Shown piece by piece: positions 52,408 through 61,073 of a stretch of DNA of 64,000 nt. Under the pieces are notes generated by a model. It did not search any database, was not told where the DNA came from, and worked only from the letters and a program-made list of their open reading frames with translations. The position numbers and the translations under genes were made by a program. The stretch covers positions 1-64,000 of the forward strand of contig JADJCS010000008.1 of the NCBI GenBank assembly GCA_016703105.1. Reading direction: 5' to 3'. Source of the stretch: Flavobacteriales bacterium. Its GTDB lineage: Bacteria; Bacteroidota; Bacteroidia; Flavobacteriales_F; PHOS-HE28. How positions within the stretch are numbered: position 1 is the stretch's first letter; every line of letters starts with the position of its first letter.

Positions 52408-52803
52408 CTACTCCTGGTGAGCGGGCTTCGCTTCCTGCACACGCTGCAGGCCATCACTGCGCTTCTCTTTGCGCATGGCCAGGAACTTCTGGTACTGCTC
52501 GGCGGTGAGAATGCCCTGGACTTCCTTGTCCCGTGCATCACGCAATGCGCGGGCACGCTCTTGGCGCACGCTGGCATCGAGCCCGGCAGCGTTCAACTCC
52601 TTCGCACTTTGGCGGTAGCGCTCTTCGCTCTGGAGCATTTGAGCGTCCTGTTCGGGGGTCAGGCCCAATTCCTTCACCATGGCATCATGCTGGGTGCGGG
52701 AACGGTCCACAACGGCAGTGGGGGTGGTTTGGATGGTGCCTTGGGCCACAGCGGCGGTGCTGGCGGCCACACAAAGTGACAGGAGGAATGATCGGGTGTT
52801 CAT
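52408..52803 (-). CDS. Small secreted LTxxQ-like helical protein
   Basis: 131 residues from ATG at 52803 (MNTRSFLLSLCVAASTAAVAQ, signal peptide). Helical, Gln/Glu/Arg-rich body with two LTxEQ-type helices (KELGLTPEQDAQMLQSEERY and QGILTAEQYQKFLAMRKEK), as in Spy/CpxP-like and DUF4890-type periplasmic proteins. The spacing of the two LT.EQ turns supports a paired helix. Divergent from the small gene at 52922. Precise role unknown. Confidence 0.75.
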   Translation of the reverse strand: MNTRSFLLSLCVAASTAAVAQGTIQTTPTAVVDRSRTQHDAMVKELGLTPEQDAQMLQSEERYRQSAKELNAAGLDASVRQERARALRDARDKEVQGILTAEQYQKFLAMRKEKRSDGLQRVQEAKPAHQE

Positions 52804-52863
52804 GGTAGCGAATGTAGATGGTTCGGTGCTATGACGCACGGAACGTGCCGGAGGTTTATCGGG

Positions 52864-52894
52864 TTGGAAGTATGCGCTCCCGTTCCTAGGTTTA
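52864..52894 (+). promoter_or_regulatory. Putative Bacteroidota-type promoter (TTG / TAnnTTTG-like)
   Basis: TTG at 52864-52866, 20 bp spacer, then TAGGTTTA at 52887-52894, close to the -33/-7 consensus used by Bacteroidota sigma-70 (TTG and TAnnTTTG). It lies 28 bp upstream of the ATG at 52922. The -7 box ends in A, not G, so the call is tentative. Confidence 0.4.
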
Positions 52895-52921
52895 GCGGAT
52901 CAAACCCTATCCCAACTTACC

Positions 52922-53287
52922 ATGGCGAACATACCCAATACAGCGAGCATCGGAACTGCGAACCCCAACTACACCGATGACAAATCCTCGGTGACAAAGT
53001 CGGTCTCCAAACAGGGGGTCAACGACACCGTAACAGTGAGCGCCAGTGAGGATGGCACCAATGCAGGAAAGACCGTTGTGGTGTTGCTGGTGAACTCCGA
53101 CGGGAAGTCCACCGTGAGCGTGGATGCCAAGAACGTGGTCCAACTCACTGCCTCCGGTTCAGGTACCAATATGTACATCACCATCAACATGAGCGCCTCC
53201 GATCCGAACAACTGGACGGTGAACGTGAATACGACGGGCGGGAGTACATACACGTTCAAGAAGGGGAATGGTGGCGGAGGTCACTGA
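52922..53287 (+). CDS. Small Thr/Ser/Asn-rich protein upstream of cyclase
   Basis: 121 residues, ATG at 52922. No signal peptide. Low-complexity beta-prone sequence (VSKQGVNDTVTVSASEDGTN, KNVVQLTASGSGTNMYITIN) ending in a Gly-rich tail with His (KKGNGGGGH). Unrecognised family. It overlaps the start of the cyclase gene by 20 nt (53268-53287) in a different frame, so the two are almost certainly co-transcribed and perhaps translationally coupled. Confidence 0.75.
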   Translation: MANIPNTASIGTANPNYTDDKSSVTKSVSKQGVNDTVTVSASEDGTNAGKTVVVLLVNSDGKSTVSVDAKNVVQLTASGSGTNMYITINMSASDPNNWTVNVNTTGGSTYTFKKGNGGGGH

Positions 53288-55139
53288 TACCACCTTGACT
53301 AGGACCGGGTCCCCGCTCTTGTACAGAGTGGGGACCGTTCTTTTATTAGTGTTCGCGTCCTCGTTCTCTTATGGACAGTCGGATAATCCGGGTAACTCTT
53401 CTCGAGCTTGGGCCGATAGCGTGTACCTGTCCTTCGAGAACAATAGGTTGGACGACCCTTCACGCGCACTGGGGATCTTCGATTCTGTTCTAAAAGTTCT
53501 TGCCCAGTATGGGGACACCTGTCGGATGGCCCGTGTCAGTTCGTGGAGGAGCCATTGTTTTGATAAGGTCGGTGAACTGGACTCGGCCGTTGTGGTTGCC
53601 CAGAAGGCACTGAAGTGGTTCGGACCCTCTTGCGATAGTGTAGTGCTCATGTCCATCAGGGTTAACATGGGCAACGCTCTCTTGAGCTTGGGGGAGTATG
53701 CGAAAGTGAAGAAGATATCCGAAGAGGGGATCGCTCAATGGAACGAGACCTGGGCTTATTCCATCAGCAGGAATGGACTGTACACCAATAGAGCGATCGC
53801 AATCGCAAATCTCGGCGACCTCCAAGGTGCATTGGAAGCATTTCGTGATGTTTTGCGGAATGCTCAAGCAGAACAAATTGCGCAGAACGAGGTTGATGCC
53901 CTGTCGAATCTGGGCGCCGTGTTCGGTGTGTTGAGCAACAACGGGACGGACGCGTTGATGCTGGACAGTTCTGCGCATTATCAGGAATTGGCGCTTCAAA
54001 TTTCCAAGCGTTTGGAAGACAGAGCGGGTGTCATGCTCCTGTATAGTAATCTTTCGAGCCTCGCTTACGATCGCGGTAGGTTCCGGAACGCACTGGTCTA
54101 TGCAGATTCTGCGCGCTCCCTAGCTGCCGTTCTAAAGAGTCGCGACATGCTCAGTACGGCTGCAGCTCTGCAGGCAAAGTGCTATAGAGAGTTGCGCATC
54201 TGGGATAGCGCTTACCACTATCTGGAAGTGCACCGAGCCCACAAGGACACGCTCTTGGATGAAGAGAAGGTGAAGGCCATCACGGAAATGCAGGAGAAGT
54301 ACGAGAGCGAGAAGAAAGCAAAGGAGATACTGGGCCTGAAGGCGGTGAACCTGGAGAGCGAACTGGAGAAGGTGCAGGTCAAACGCACGCGGAACATCTA
54401 CCTGTTCAGCGCCATCGGTGTCGTCGGCCTGGCCATAGCGCTCTGGGCCCGTTTGCGTTTCGTGCACCGCTCGCGCGCCGCCATCCAAAAGGAGAAGGAC
54501 ATCAGCGAAGGCTTGCTGCACAACATCCTGCCGGAAGAAGTGGCGACAGAACTGAAGGCGAAGGGCTACGCCGATGTGAAGGAGTTCGAGCAGGCCACCA
54601 TCCTCTTCACCGATTTCAAGGGTTTCACGCAGTTGACGGAGAAGCTCACTGCAGCGCAATTGGTCGCTGAGATCGATCATTGCTTCAAGGCCTTCGATGG
54701 CATCATGGATACCTACGATATCGAGAAGATCAAGACCATCGGCGATGCGTACATGGCCGCCGGTGGCCTGCCCGATACCGCGCACGGACATCCGCTGGAC
54801 GTGGTGCGCGCCGCACTGGAGATGCAGGCCTTCATGGCCAGCTACAAGGCGGAACGAGCGGGGCAGGACCGGCTTTTCTTCGAGATGCGCGTGGGCATAC
54901 ACACCGGCCCTGTGATCGCGGGAATTGTTGGCGTGAAGAAGTTCGCCTACGACATCTGGGGTGATACCGTGAACACGGCGAGCCGCATGGAAAGCAGCGG
55001 CGAAGTGGGACAGGTGAACATCAGTGAGAGCACTTATGAACTCGTGAAGGAGGTCCCTGAGTTGCGCTTCGCGCCCCGCGGCAAAGTGCAAGCGAAAGGC
55101 AAAGGCGAAATGGAGATGTACTTCGTGGCCGCAGCCTGA
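53268..55139 (+). CDS. Membrane TPR adenylate/guanylate cyclase (class III)
   Basis: 623 residues. A signal-like N-terminus (LLYRVGTVLLLVFASSFSYG) precedes a TPR sensor region (about 40-340), a coiled coil (MQEKYESEKKAKEILGLKAV), one transmembrane helix (IYLFSAIGVVGLAIALWARL), and a class III cyclase domain: FTDFKGFTQLTEKL (metal Asp), KTIGDAYMAAGGLP (second metal Asp and adenine-type Lys), MRVGIHTGPVIAGIVG, and YDIWGDTVNTASRMES (Asp of the adenine pair). The Lys/Asp pattern favours ATP as substrate. Periplasmic sensing, cytoplasmic cAMP output. Stop abuts the next gene's stop in a shared TGATCA. Confidence 0.92.
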   Translation: MVAEVTDTTLTRTGSPLLYRVGTVLLLVFASSFSYGQSDNPGNSSRAWADSVYLSFENNRLDDPSRALGIFDSVLKVLAQYGDTCRMARVSSWRSHCFDKVGELDSAVVVAQKALKWFGPSCDSVVLMSIRVNMGNALLSLGEYAKVKKISEEGIAQWNETWAYSISRNGLYTNRAIAIANLGDLQGALEAFRDVLRNAQAEQIAQNEVDALSNLGAVFGVLSNNGTDALMLDSSAHYQELALQISKRLEDRAGVMLLYSNLSSLAYDRGRFRNALVYADSARSLAAVLKSRDMLSTAAALQAKCYRELRIWDSAYHYLEVHRAHKDTLLDEEKVKAITEMQEKYESEKKAKEILGLKAVNLESELEKVQVKRTRNIYLFSAIGVVGLAIALWARLRFVHRSRAAIQKEKDISEGLLHNILPEEVATELKAKGYADVKEFEQATILFTDFKGFTQLTEKLTAAQLVAEIDHCFKAFDGIMDTYDIEKIKTIGDAYMAAGGLPDTAHGHPLDVVRAALEMQAFMASYKAERAGQDRLFFEMRVGIHTGPVIAGIVGVKKFAYDIWGDTVNTASRMESSGEVGQVNISESTYELVKEVPELRFAPRGKVQAKGKGEMEMYFVAAA

Positions 55140-56405
55140 TCACCACTGCCCGTCGATCACGCCGTCCGCGTGCTTGTCGATCGTCTCCAGTTGGGTCTTC
55201 AGCGCAGCTTGTTGCAAGCGGTCGTTCTTCACCAACTTGTAGCGCAGCTCGCCCGTCCGCCAGCTACTTCCCAACCAGGTGAAGGTGTAGAGGTCGCCTT
55301 CGTGGTGGAAAGTGACCGGCTGGTCTTCTCGTACTTGGATGGTATGAGCTTCGGCGAGGCTGCCAGCGTCGAGCACTTCGATCACTTGTTCACCGCTCTT
55401 GGTCGCATCCAGTACGCGGTAGGAGATGCTATCGCTCGTGTGTACTTCGCCGGGTCCGAGGCTTCCCCTCAGGCGCATATCGCCGCCCAGTTCCATCAAG
55501 GCAGCAGGCTGCATCGGGATCAACGGAAGCAATGCCATCCCCGAGCGAACCACATATGCATCACTACATGCCCAGGTGAGGACACTGTCGGGGATCTCCA
55601 AGTAGCCATCATTGCCCCAGTTGCGGCCCCAGGAGTTCAGCGCGTAGAACACGTTGTCCTTGTAACCGGTACACACCATGATATGTCCGACCCGCCCTGT
55701 CCAATCGGTTGGTTGGGTTTCCTGCCAGATGAAGGGTTTGCCCCGGTGCAGGTAACCGGTGAGGAACAGCGGTTCGCTGATGGATGAGAAGAACACGATC
55801 GGTTCACCCTTGCCCAAGTGGTACTTCCACTGATCGCTGTTGAAGTTGTCCAGCGAAACGGGGTAGGCCATGCGGTGACGATACGCTCCTACGAACACGC
55901 TGTCAGGTATGGGGCGGATGCAATTGTGCCTGCTGGTGTCCAATGGGAACTGCAGCACCGTGGCGCAACCCGTGTCGCAAACCAAGCGGATGGCATCCGG
56001 CAGTTGGATACCGGTCTTGCAATTGCTGATCTTCTCGGAGGAGATGGTGAGCGTGTAGAGAAAGGTCGGGCTGAAGACGTTGGCAGGGTCGGCCATGTAC
56101 GTGGTGTCCGACCGACGATCAAGGAGCCTGTTCCACTGGTACGTTGCCAAGCCGTAGCCCACCGCCCAACCACCACAGGAGGCTTGGGCATACTGATCGC
56201 CGGCTGGTGGGAACCATTCGGAGAGGTCCACACTATTTTCCAGCACCGCGCCCTTGGGTAGCACGAACGGATGCTCCCAAGCGATGGAAAGGACATCCTC
56301 CTTGGAAGGAAGCACACCACCCGGAGGAGGTGCCACGGCTTGTGCGCAGAGCAACTGCTGCAGCGAAAACGCGATGGCAATGAACGTTGTACGGGGAAGG
56401 AACAT
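55140..56405 (-). CDS. Secreted papain-like (C1A) protease
   Basis: 421 residues with signal peptide (MFLPRTTFIAIAFSLQQLLCAQ). C1A motifs: the nucleophile in QYAQASCGGWAVGYGLATY, His in GHIMVCTGYKD and Asn in NSWGRNWGNDGYLEI. After the protease core a C-terminal beta domain (about 110 residues; LVKNDRLQQAALKTQLETID) ends the protein. Unlike the other papain-like protease in the window it is secreted rather than membrane-anchored, and has no frame error. Intergenic region to the divergent beta-helix gene is 99 bp. Confidence 0.9.
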   Translation of the reverse strand: MFLPRTTFIAIAFSLQQLLCAQAVAPPPGGVLPSKEDVLSIAWEHPFVLPKGAVLENSVDLSEWFPPAGDQYAQASCGGWAVGYGLATYQWNRLLDRRSDTTYMADPANVFSPTFLYTLTISSEKISNCKTGIQLPDAIRLVCDTGCATVLQFPLDTSRHNCIRPIPDSVFVGAYRHRMAYPVSLDNFNSDQWKYHLGKGEPIVFFSSISEPLFLTGYLHRGKPFIWQETQPTDWTGRVGHIMVCTGYKDNVFYALNSWGRNWGNDGYLEIPDSVLTWACSDAYVVRSGMALLPLIPMQPAALMELGGDMRLRGSLGPGEVHTSDSISYRVLDATKSGEQVIEVLDAGSLAEAHTIQVREDQPVTFHHEGDLYTFTWLGSSWRTGELRYKLVKNDRLQQAALKTQLETIDKHADGVIDGQW

Positions 56406-56447
56406 GGCGATGGTAGGTCGAAGCAGGGCGGTGCTTCGTCAAAGCAA

Positions 56448-56480
56448 GTTAATGGTTCGGACGAAGTAGTCAAACTTTGC
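56448..56480 (+). promoter_or_regulatory. Possible promoter of beta-helix gene
   Basis: TTA at 56449-56451, 20 bp spacer, then AAACTTTG at 56472-56479 resembles the Bacteroidota TTG / TAnnTTTG pair. It lies 25 bp before the ATG at 56505. First bases of both boxes deviate from consensus. Confidence 0.3.
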
Positions 56481-56504
56481 ACTTGGCCGGTCGTAGGCCC
56501 GCAT

Positions 56505-58004
56505 ATGAAGAACCTCAACCTATTCGCCCTTCTGTTCGCACCAGTGGTGGCCCAAAGCAGCACGTATCACGTAGCCGTGGGCGGAAACAATGGGAACAAC
56601 GGTCTCTCGCTGGCCACGGCGTGGGCAACGCTGCAATACGCTGCGGATATTGCATCGGCAGGCGATTCGGTGATCGTGCACGATGGAACCTACCAGGGCT
56701 TCGCCGCCATGGACCACAGCGGTACGTCGGCCGCGCCGATCGTCTTCACCGCCGTGGGCAACGATGTGCTCATCAACCAACCGTGCAGCTACAACAACCT
56801 CGATGGCATCAATGTGGAGAACGTGGCATGGGTGGTGGTCGAAGGCTTTGAGGTTGTGGGTATGCCACGCACCGGGATCCGAACCGCCTTGAGCGACCAC
56901 GTCACCCTACGCTACAATACTTGCACGGACAATTACAAGTGGGGCATCCTCACCGGTTTCGCGGAGCACGTCGTCATAGAGCACAATACGTGCAGCGGCA
57001 GCGAGGACGAGCACGGCATCTACTTCAGCAACAGCGCCGATGACCCCATCATCCGCTTCAACCAGTGCTTCAACAACAACGCCAACGGCATCCACATGAA
57101 CGGCGATGCGAGCCTTGGTGGCGATGGGACGATCAGCAATGCGCAGGTGTACGGGAACATCGTTCACGGCAATGGCGTGGCGGGCGGCAGCGGCATCAAC
57201 TGCGATGGGGTGATCAACTCGGTCATCTACAACAACCTCTTGTACGACAACCATGCGAGCGGCATCAGCTTGTACCGGATCGATGCGGGTGCGCCCAGCA
57301 CCGGCAATCGCGTGTACAACAATACCATCGTAAATGCGAGCGATGCTCGCTGGTGCATCAATATCACCGATGGTTGCAGCGGGAACCAGTTGCTCAACAA
57401 CATCCTCATCAACCAGCATCCCTGGCGTGGTAGTATCGTGGTTGCAGCGGATGCGCTCACGGGTTTTGTCAGTGACTTCAACCTGGTGATGGATCGGCTC
57501 TCACCGGACGGCGATGCTACGATCCTCGATCTGGATGCATGGCAAGCGCTGGGCTACGATGCCAACTCCCAGGTCGTGCAGGCCCAAGCCGCGCTCTTCA
57601 TGTCGCCTGGCTCCGACTTTCATCCGCTCAGTGGCACAGCGCAAATGGTGAACGCTGGAACGAACGCGGTCTCTTCCGTGCTATCCACGGACATCGAAGG
57701 ACTGCCGCGTCCGCAAGGCCTCGGCTTCGACATTGGTTGTTACGAATTCCTCTCGGGGATGGGTGTGAACACTGCGGAGATCCATGCAGGCTTCGGTGTT
57801 CAAGAAGACATGTTGGTTCTGGAGGGGGAGAACAGCGCGCGTCGGTTCACGCTCTACGATCCAAGCGGACGCATGCTCCACACGGCATCGATCACGAGCG
57901 CGACCACCCGAATACAGCTCCCGAGCGCACGCGGAATGGCCATCATCGTTCTTAAGGACGAACGCGGTCGGACCATTTGGACCGGTCGTGTCTTTCTTCC
58001 GTGA
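56505..58004 (+). CDS. Right-handed parallel beta-helix protein, T9SS-type
   Basis: 499 residues from ATG at 56505 (MKNLNLFALLFAPVVAQSST, signal peptide). Parallel beta-helix (PbH1-like) repeats: DGINVENVAWVVVEGFEVVG, DHVTLRYNTCTDNYKWGILT, EHVVIEHNTCSGSEDEHGIY and ADDPIIRFNQCFNNNANGIH. The N-terminal capping motif GNNGNNGLSLATAWATLQYA (Gly/Asn repeat, then ATLQ) is typical of choice-of-anchor and polysaccharide-lyase-like helices. C-terminus RRFTLYDPSGRMLHTAS..ARGMAIIVLKDERGR fits a T9SS sorting domain. Binding or cleavage of a glycan is plausible but unproven. Confidence 0.85.
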   Translation: MKNLNLFALLFAPVVAQSSTYHVAVGGNNGNNGLSLATAWATLQYAADIASAGDSVIVHDGTYQGFAAMDHSGTSAAPIVFTAVGNDVLINQPCSYNNLDGINVENVAWVVVEGFEVVGMPRTGIRTALSDHVTLRYNTCTDNYKWGILTGFAEHVVIEHNTCSGSEDEHGIYFSNSADDPIIRFNQCFNNNANGIHMNGDASLGGDGTISNAQVYGNIVHGNGVAGGSGINCDGVINSVIYNNLLYDNHASGISLYRIDAGAPSTGNRVYNNTIVNASDARWCINITDGCSGNQLLNNILINQHPWRGSIVVAADALTGFVSDFNLVMDRLSPDGDATILDLDAWQALGYDANSQVVQAQAALFMSPGSDFHPLSGTAQMVNAGTNAVSSVLSTDIEGLPRPQGLGFDIGCYEFLSGMGVNTAEIHAGFGVQEDMLVLEGENSARRFTLYDPSGRMLHTASITSATTRIQLPSARGMAIIVLKDERGRTIWTGRVFLP

Positions 58005-58069
58005 ACATAAAGCGTGCGATCATCAAACGCTAATGAACCAGCGTCATCGATGCGTTGGAACAAGGTGCA

Positions 58070-58627
58070 TCACAGCGCTCCGTCCCGCAGCCGTCCGTAG
58101 ATCGTGCTGTCCTGGAATTCTCCGTTCCACAGGTAGTTCTCCTTCTGGATGCCTTCCAGTGTGAAGCCGCACTTCTCCAGCACCTTGCGCGATGCGCTAT
58201 TACGTGGATCGGTGATCGCTTCGATCCGGTGGAACCGGTAGCGATCGAAGCCACATCGAACGGCCGCTTCAAGCGCTTCGCTCATAAGGCCCTTCCCCCA
58301 ATGATCCGCGTCGAGCATGTAACCGATCTCGGCGGTGTGGTGATCCAACTTCAAACGATAGAAACCGATGGTTCCGATCAACAAGGGGGTATCATGCAAT
58401 TGCATGGCCCATGTCATACCGGCATTCGCCGCTCGATCGGCGGTGATCCGATCGATCAGGTCCATGGCATCCTGGAGGGTGGAGGCACGCGGTCGGCCGA
58501 TGTGCTCCATGACGCGCGCATCGCTCCGCATGCGGAAAAGAGCGGGCGCATCGGCGGATGTCAACTCACGCAGTGAAAGCCGGGAGGTGAGTAGGACCGG
58601 GAACTCGGAGAAGTCAACGGTGAGCAT
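58070..58627 (-). CDS. GNAT-family N-acetyltransferase (RimJ/RimL-like)
   Basis: 185 residues from ATG at 58627 (MLTVDFSEFPVLLTSRLSLR). GNAT motifs: RLSLRELTSADAPALFRMRS, LIGTIGFYRLKLDHHTAEIG, the acetyl-CoA loop HWGKGLMSEALEAAVRCGF, and RIEAITDPRNSASRKVLEKC followed by GFTLEG. This is the RimJ/RimL/YdaF subgroup; substrate unknown. Ends 58070. It lies 2 bp after the PPOX gene, likely co-transcribed. Confidence 0.9.
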   Translation of the reverse strand: MLTVDFSEFPVLLTSRLSLRELTSADAPALFRMRSDARVMEHIGRPRASTLQDAMDLIDRITADRAANAGMTWAMQLHDTPLLIGTIGFYRLKLDHHTAEIGYMLDADHWGKGLMSEALEAAVRCGFDRYRFHRIEAITDPRNSASRKVLEKCGFTLEGIQKENYLWNGEFQDSTIYGRLRDGAL

Positions 58628-58629
58628 GA

Positions 58630-59155
58630 TCAGAAGCCCGTGGGTAGGCCGTCGATGCTGGTGCGATTCTTCAAGGCGCGATACTCGACCAATTCCTCCG
58701 GTCTCTTCTTCTCCGCCCACGTGCGAAGCGTGTCACGCTGAGCATCGAAGGAGTAGGTGGGCACACCAAAGCCACAAGAGGTTTGCACCGTGGCGATATC
58801 GAGAACTATGAGTTGCCGCTCACCGGGTATCGTGCCGCCGAAGGCCGGGCGTAGTGAGCCCCATTCAGCCTCGTAAGCACGTAGCGCCTTGCCTATCCCG
58901 TATAGGCGAAGGATCAACGGTGGCCCATCGAAGGCGCAGAACATGAACGTGAGCCGACCGTTCTCCAGCAGATGCCCCGCAGTTTCATTGCCGCTGCCGG
59001 TGAGGTCCAGGTAGCGAGGGGCGGGGGAACGAGTCCATGCCCTTAGGTGAGAGGTTCACACGGCCATCGCGTGGGGCGGTGGCAACAAAGAACATATGCT
59101 GCTGTTGGATGAAAGCCGTGAGGCGTTCATCCAGATGATGGAGGAACTTCGCCAT
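58630..59155 (-). CDS. Pyridoxamine 5'-phosphate oxidase-like protein, one frameshift
   Basis: Start ATG at 59155 (MAKFLHHLDERLTAFIQQQH). Family signatures are MFFVATAPRDGRVNLSPKGM, TGSGNETAGHLLENGRLTFM, FDGPPLILRLYGIGKAL, VQTSCGFGVPTYSF and SIDGLPTGF at the C-terminus. The frame breaks near 59020 in a G/C run (+ strand GGGGCGGGGG), where it reads out of frame for some residues; both sides belong to the same family. Likely FMN-binding reductase/oxidase of the PNPOx-like split barrel class; substrate uncertain. Confidence 0.75.
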
Positions 59156-59202
59156 GCGGTGGTGAAGTTATCAGGACGCCAGTGCTGCCTAGCTTGCGGC
59201 AC

Positions 59203-60303
59203 ATGGTGCGTTCCGGTTCGTGCTTCTTGTGGTTGTTGTTCGCCTTCTGTTCCAAGGCGACCGAGTACGTAGTGCCCGTGCAGGACGTGGCTGGATTCTT
59301 TGCGAAGCTGCCCAAGGACGCCACCTACGTTTCGTTCTCTGCCGCTGCGGTGTACAAGTGCGATGGTGACATCGTGTTGCCGGACGTGCAACTTCTGGTG
59401 ATCGATGGCAAGGGTTGCAAGCTGGTGCTCGGCCCGAACAGCAACGGCTTCACGCGTCGGATCACGGATCAAGCGGATGCCGCCAAACGGACAGGCAGCC
59501 GGTACACCATCCGCGACTTCGCATCGATCGAGGGCGGGAAGAAGGCCATCGACCTCAAGGCCACGCTCGGGAGCACCGTGTCGAACCTTCGCTTGGTTGG
59601 TCAATCCGAGGCCGCCATCGATCTACGGTTCGCGTTGATGACGCGCGTGGAGAACGTGCTCGTGACCAAACCCGCCAAACGCGGCATCGTGGTGCGCATC
59701 GGTGACTGGCCGGGAGCCACCTGGAGCAACAGCCAGAGCAATCACACGGTGGTGGAACAATGCCGCGTCTATGCCATGGCAACCACCACCCAGGCGTTCA
59801 CGGTACTGCATTGCAACGGTGTGCGCATGATCGATTGCATCAGCGAGGGTGGTCCGTGCGATCATGATCTCTTCCTGAGCGCGGCCATCGGTGGTAACGA
59901 GGATCAACCGGCGCGCAACACCGTCGTGAAGCAGTTCACGCTTTCCAACTTCCATGTGGAGCACGCCGTGCGCAAAGCGAGCATCCACGTGAACATGCCG
60001 CCCAAGGCCGTGGTGGATCTGTCGCAGATCTATTGGAACGGCCCCCAGAAGGCGCCGGTCATCAGCTACGTGAGCGGGCAACTCAACCTCAGCGACATCG
60101 GTTGGTTCACGGACGACATGCGCATCGCTACGCGGGTGACCTCACCGCGCATCAACATCGATCGATGCCATAGCGCCTTGGCCACCGGTGATCGGGTTAC
60201 CAATGGTGGAGTGCGTGCGGGTGTTCTTCAACTCGTGGATCCGCTCCCCGGCCACACGGCGTTGGGCTTGCGGTATGTGCGCGTGAGGACGCCGTCCATG
60301 TGA
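59203..60303 (+). CDS. Secreted beta-helix-like protein
   Basis: 366 residues from ATG at 59203 (MVRSGSCFLWLLFAFCSKAT, signal peptide); an ATG at 59182 is in frame. Body is a predicted parallel beta-helix: SFSAAAVYKCDGDIVLPDVQ, YTIRDFASIEGGKKAIDLKA, STVSNLRLVGQSEAAIDLRF and VRMIDCISEGGPCDHDLFLS. No catalytic motif, and no T9SS domain at the C-terminus. Function unknown. Confidence 0.8.
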   Translation: MVRSGSCFLWLLFAFCSKATEYVVPVQDVAGFFAKLPKDATYVSFSAAAVYKCDGDIVLPDVQLLVIDGKGCKLVLGPNSNGFTRRITDQADAAKRTGSRYTIRDFASIEGGKKAIDLKATLGSTVSNLRLVGQSEAAIDLRFALMTRVENVLVTKPAKRGIVVRIGDWPGATWSNSQSNHTVVEQCRVYAMATTTQAFTVLHCNGVRMIDCISEGGPCDHDLFLSAAIGGNEDQPARNTVVKQFTLSNFHVEHAVRKASIHVNMPPKAVVDLSQIYWNGPQKAPVISYVSGQLNLSDIGWFTDDMRIATRVTSPRINIDRCHSALATGDRVTNGGVRAGVLQLVDPLPGHTALGLRYVRVRTPSM

Positions 60304-60342
60304 ACCTATTGGGCAACCGACCGGTTGGGGTCGGGGCCGCGT

Positions 60343-60564
60343 TCAGCGCGCCGCTACGACCTGGATCGTACGCCCCTCAATGGTCACCACCTGCCCAGCC
60401 CTGATCTTGCACGTCTTGCGCAGTTCCACCGCGCCATCGACCTGCACACGCCCTTGGGCAACGAGCATTTTTCCCGCACCACCGCTGGAACAAGTCCCCA
60501 CCAACTTGAGCAATTGGTTCAGCTCGATGTATTCATCGCGCAGTTCAAAGGTGGTGGGTTCCAT
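60343..60564 (-). CDS. S4-domain RNA-binding protein (YbcJ-like)
   Basis: 73 residues from ATG at 60564 (MEPTTFELRDEYIELNQLLK). A single S4 domain: LVGTCSSGGAGKMLVAQGRV and VDGAVELRKTCKIRAGQVVT, as in E. coli YbcJ. Probably a small RNA-binding protein. The next gene upstream on this strand ends 2 bp away. Confidence 0.88.
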   Translation of the reverse strand: MEPTTFELRDEYIELNQLLKLVGTCSSGGAGKMLVAQGRVQVDGAVELRKTCKIRAGQVVTIEGRTIQVVAAR

Positions 60565-60566
60565 GA

Positions 60567-61049
60567 TCAACGCGTGCTCTGGCTGCCCACCGGCGGCGCG
60601 GTGAACGTGGTGCCATACCAGCCGCTGCCACTAGTGTCATTGAGGCCGAAGCCATATCCGTTCGTGGCATTGTACAGGACGATGCGGCTGCCACCGACCA
60701 CATGTCTCAAGGGCTCAGCGTTCAGCGTTGTGCCGCACCAACTGCTGGCGCTGACCTCGTTGTAGCCGAAGCCGTAACCGTTCGTGGCCGTCCATATCTC
60801 GATGCGTGCCAGAGCCACCGCTGTGAAGACCACTTCGCCATTGAGCACGGTGCTGTAACACCCACTGCCGCTTACATCGTTGTACCCGAACCCGTACGCA
60901 TTGCTCGATGTGCAGAGCACGATTCGCCCACTATGGGTGCATATGATCCCGCAGGGTCCCGGTCCAGAAGGTCCGTGCGGCCACGCCGGTCCTTGCATGT
61001 TGTTCGCCGCGTGCAGCGCGTACGTGCTTCGTTGCGATCCAGGGCTCAT
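60567..61049 (-). CDS. Hypothetical protein with three exact 40-residue YGFGxN repeats
   Basis: About 160 residues from ATG at 61049 (MSPGSQRSTYALHAANN). N-terminal Gly/Pro stretch (GPAWPHGPSGPGPCG), then three repeats with a period of exactly 40 residues: NAYGFGYNDVSGSGCYST, NGYGFGYNEVSASSWCGT and NGYGFGLNDTSGSGWYGT, each preceded by a (R)IVL/IEIW strand. No signal peptide or family recognised. It could be a beta-solenoid or a small beta-propeller blade set. Tight spacing to the S4 gene (2 bp). Confidence 0.65.
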   Translation of the reverse strand: MSPGSQRSTYALHAANNMQGPAWPHGPSGPGPCGIICTHSGRIVLCTSSNAYGFGYNDVSGSGCYSTVLNGEVVFTAVALARIEIWTATNGYGFGYNEVSASSWCGTTLNAEPLRHVVGGSRIVLYNATNGYGFGLNDTSGSGWYGTTFTAPPVGSQSTR

Positions 61050-61073
61050 TGATGGCAAGGTAGTCGGCGCATT

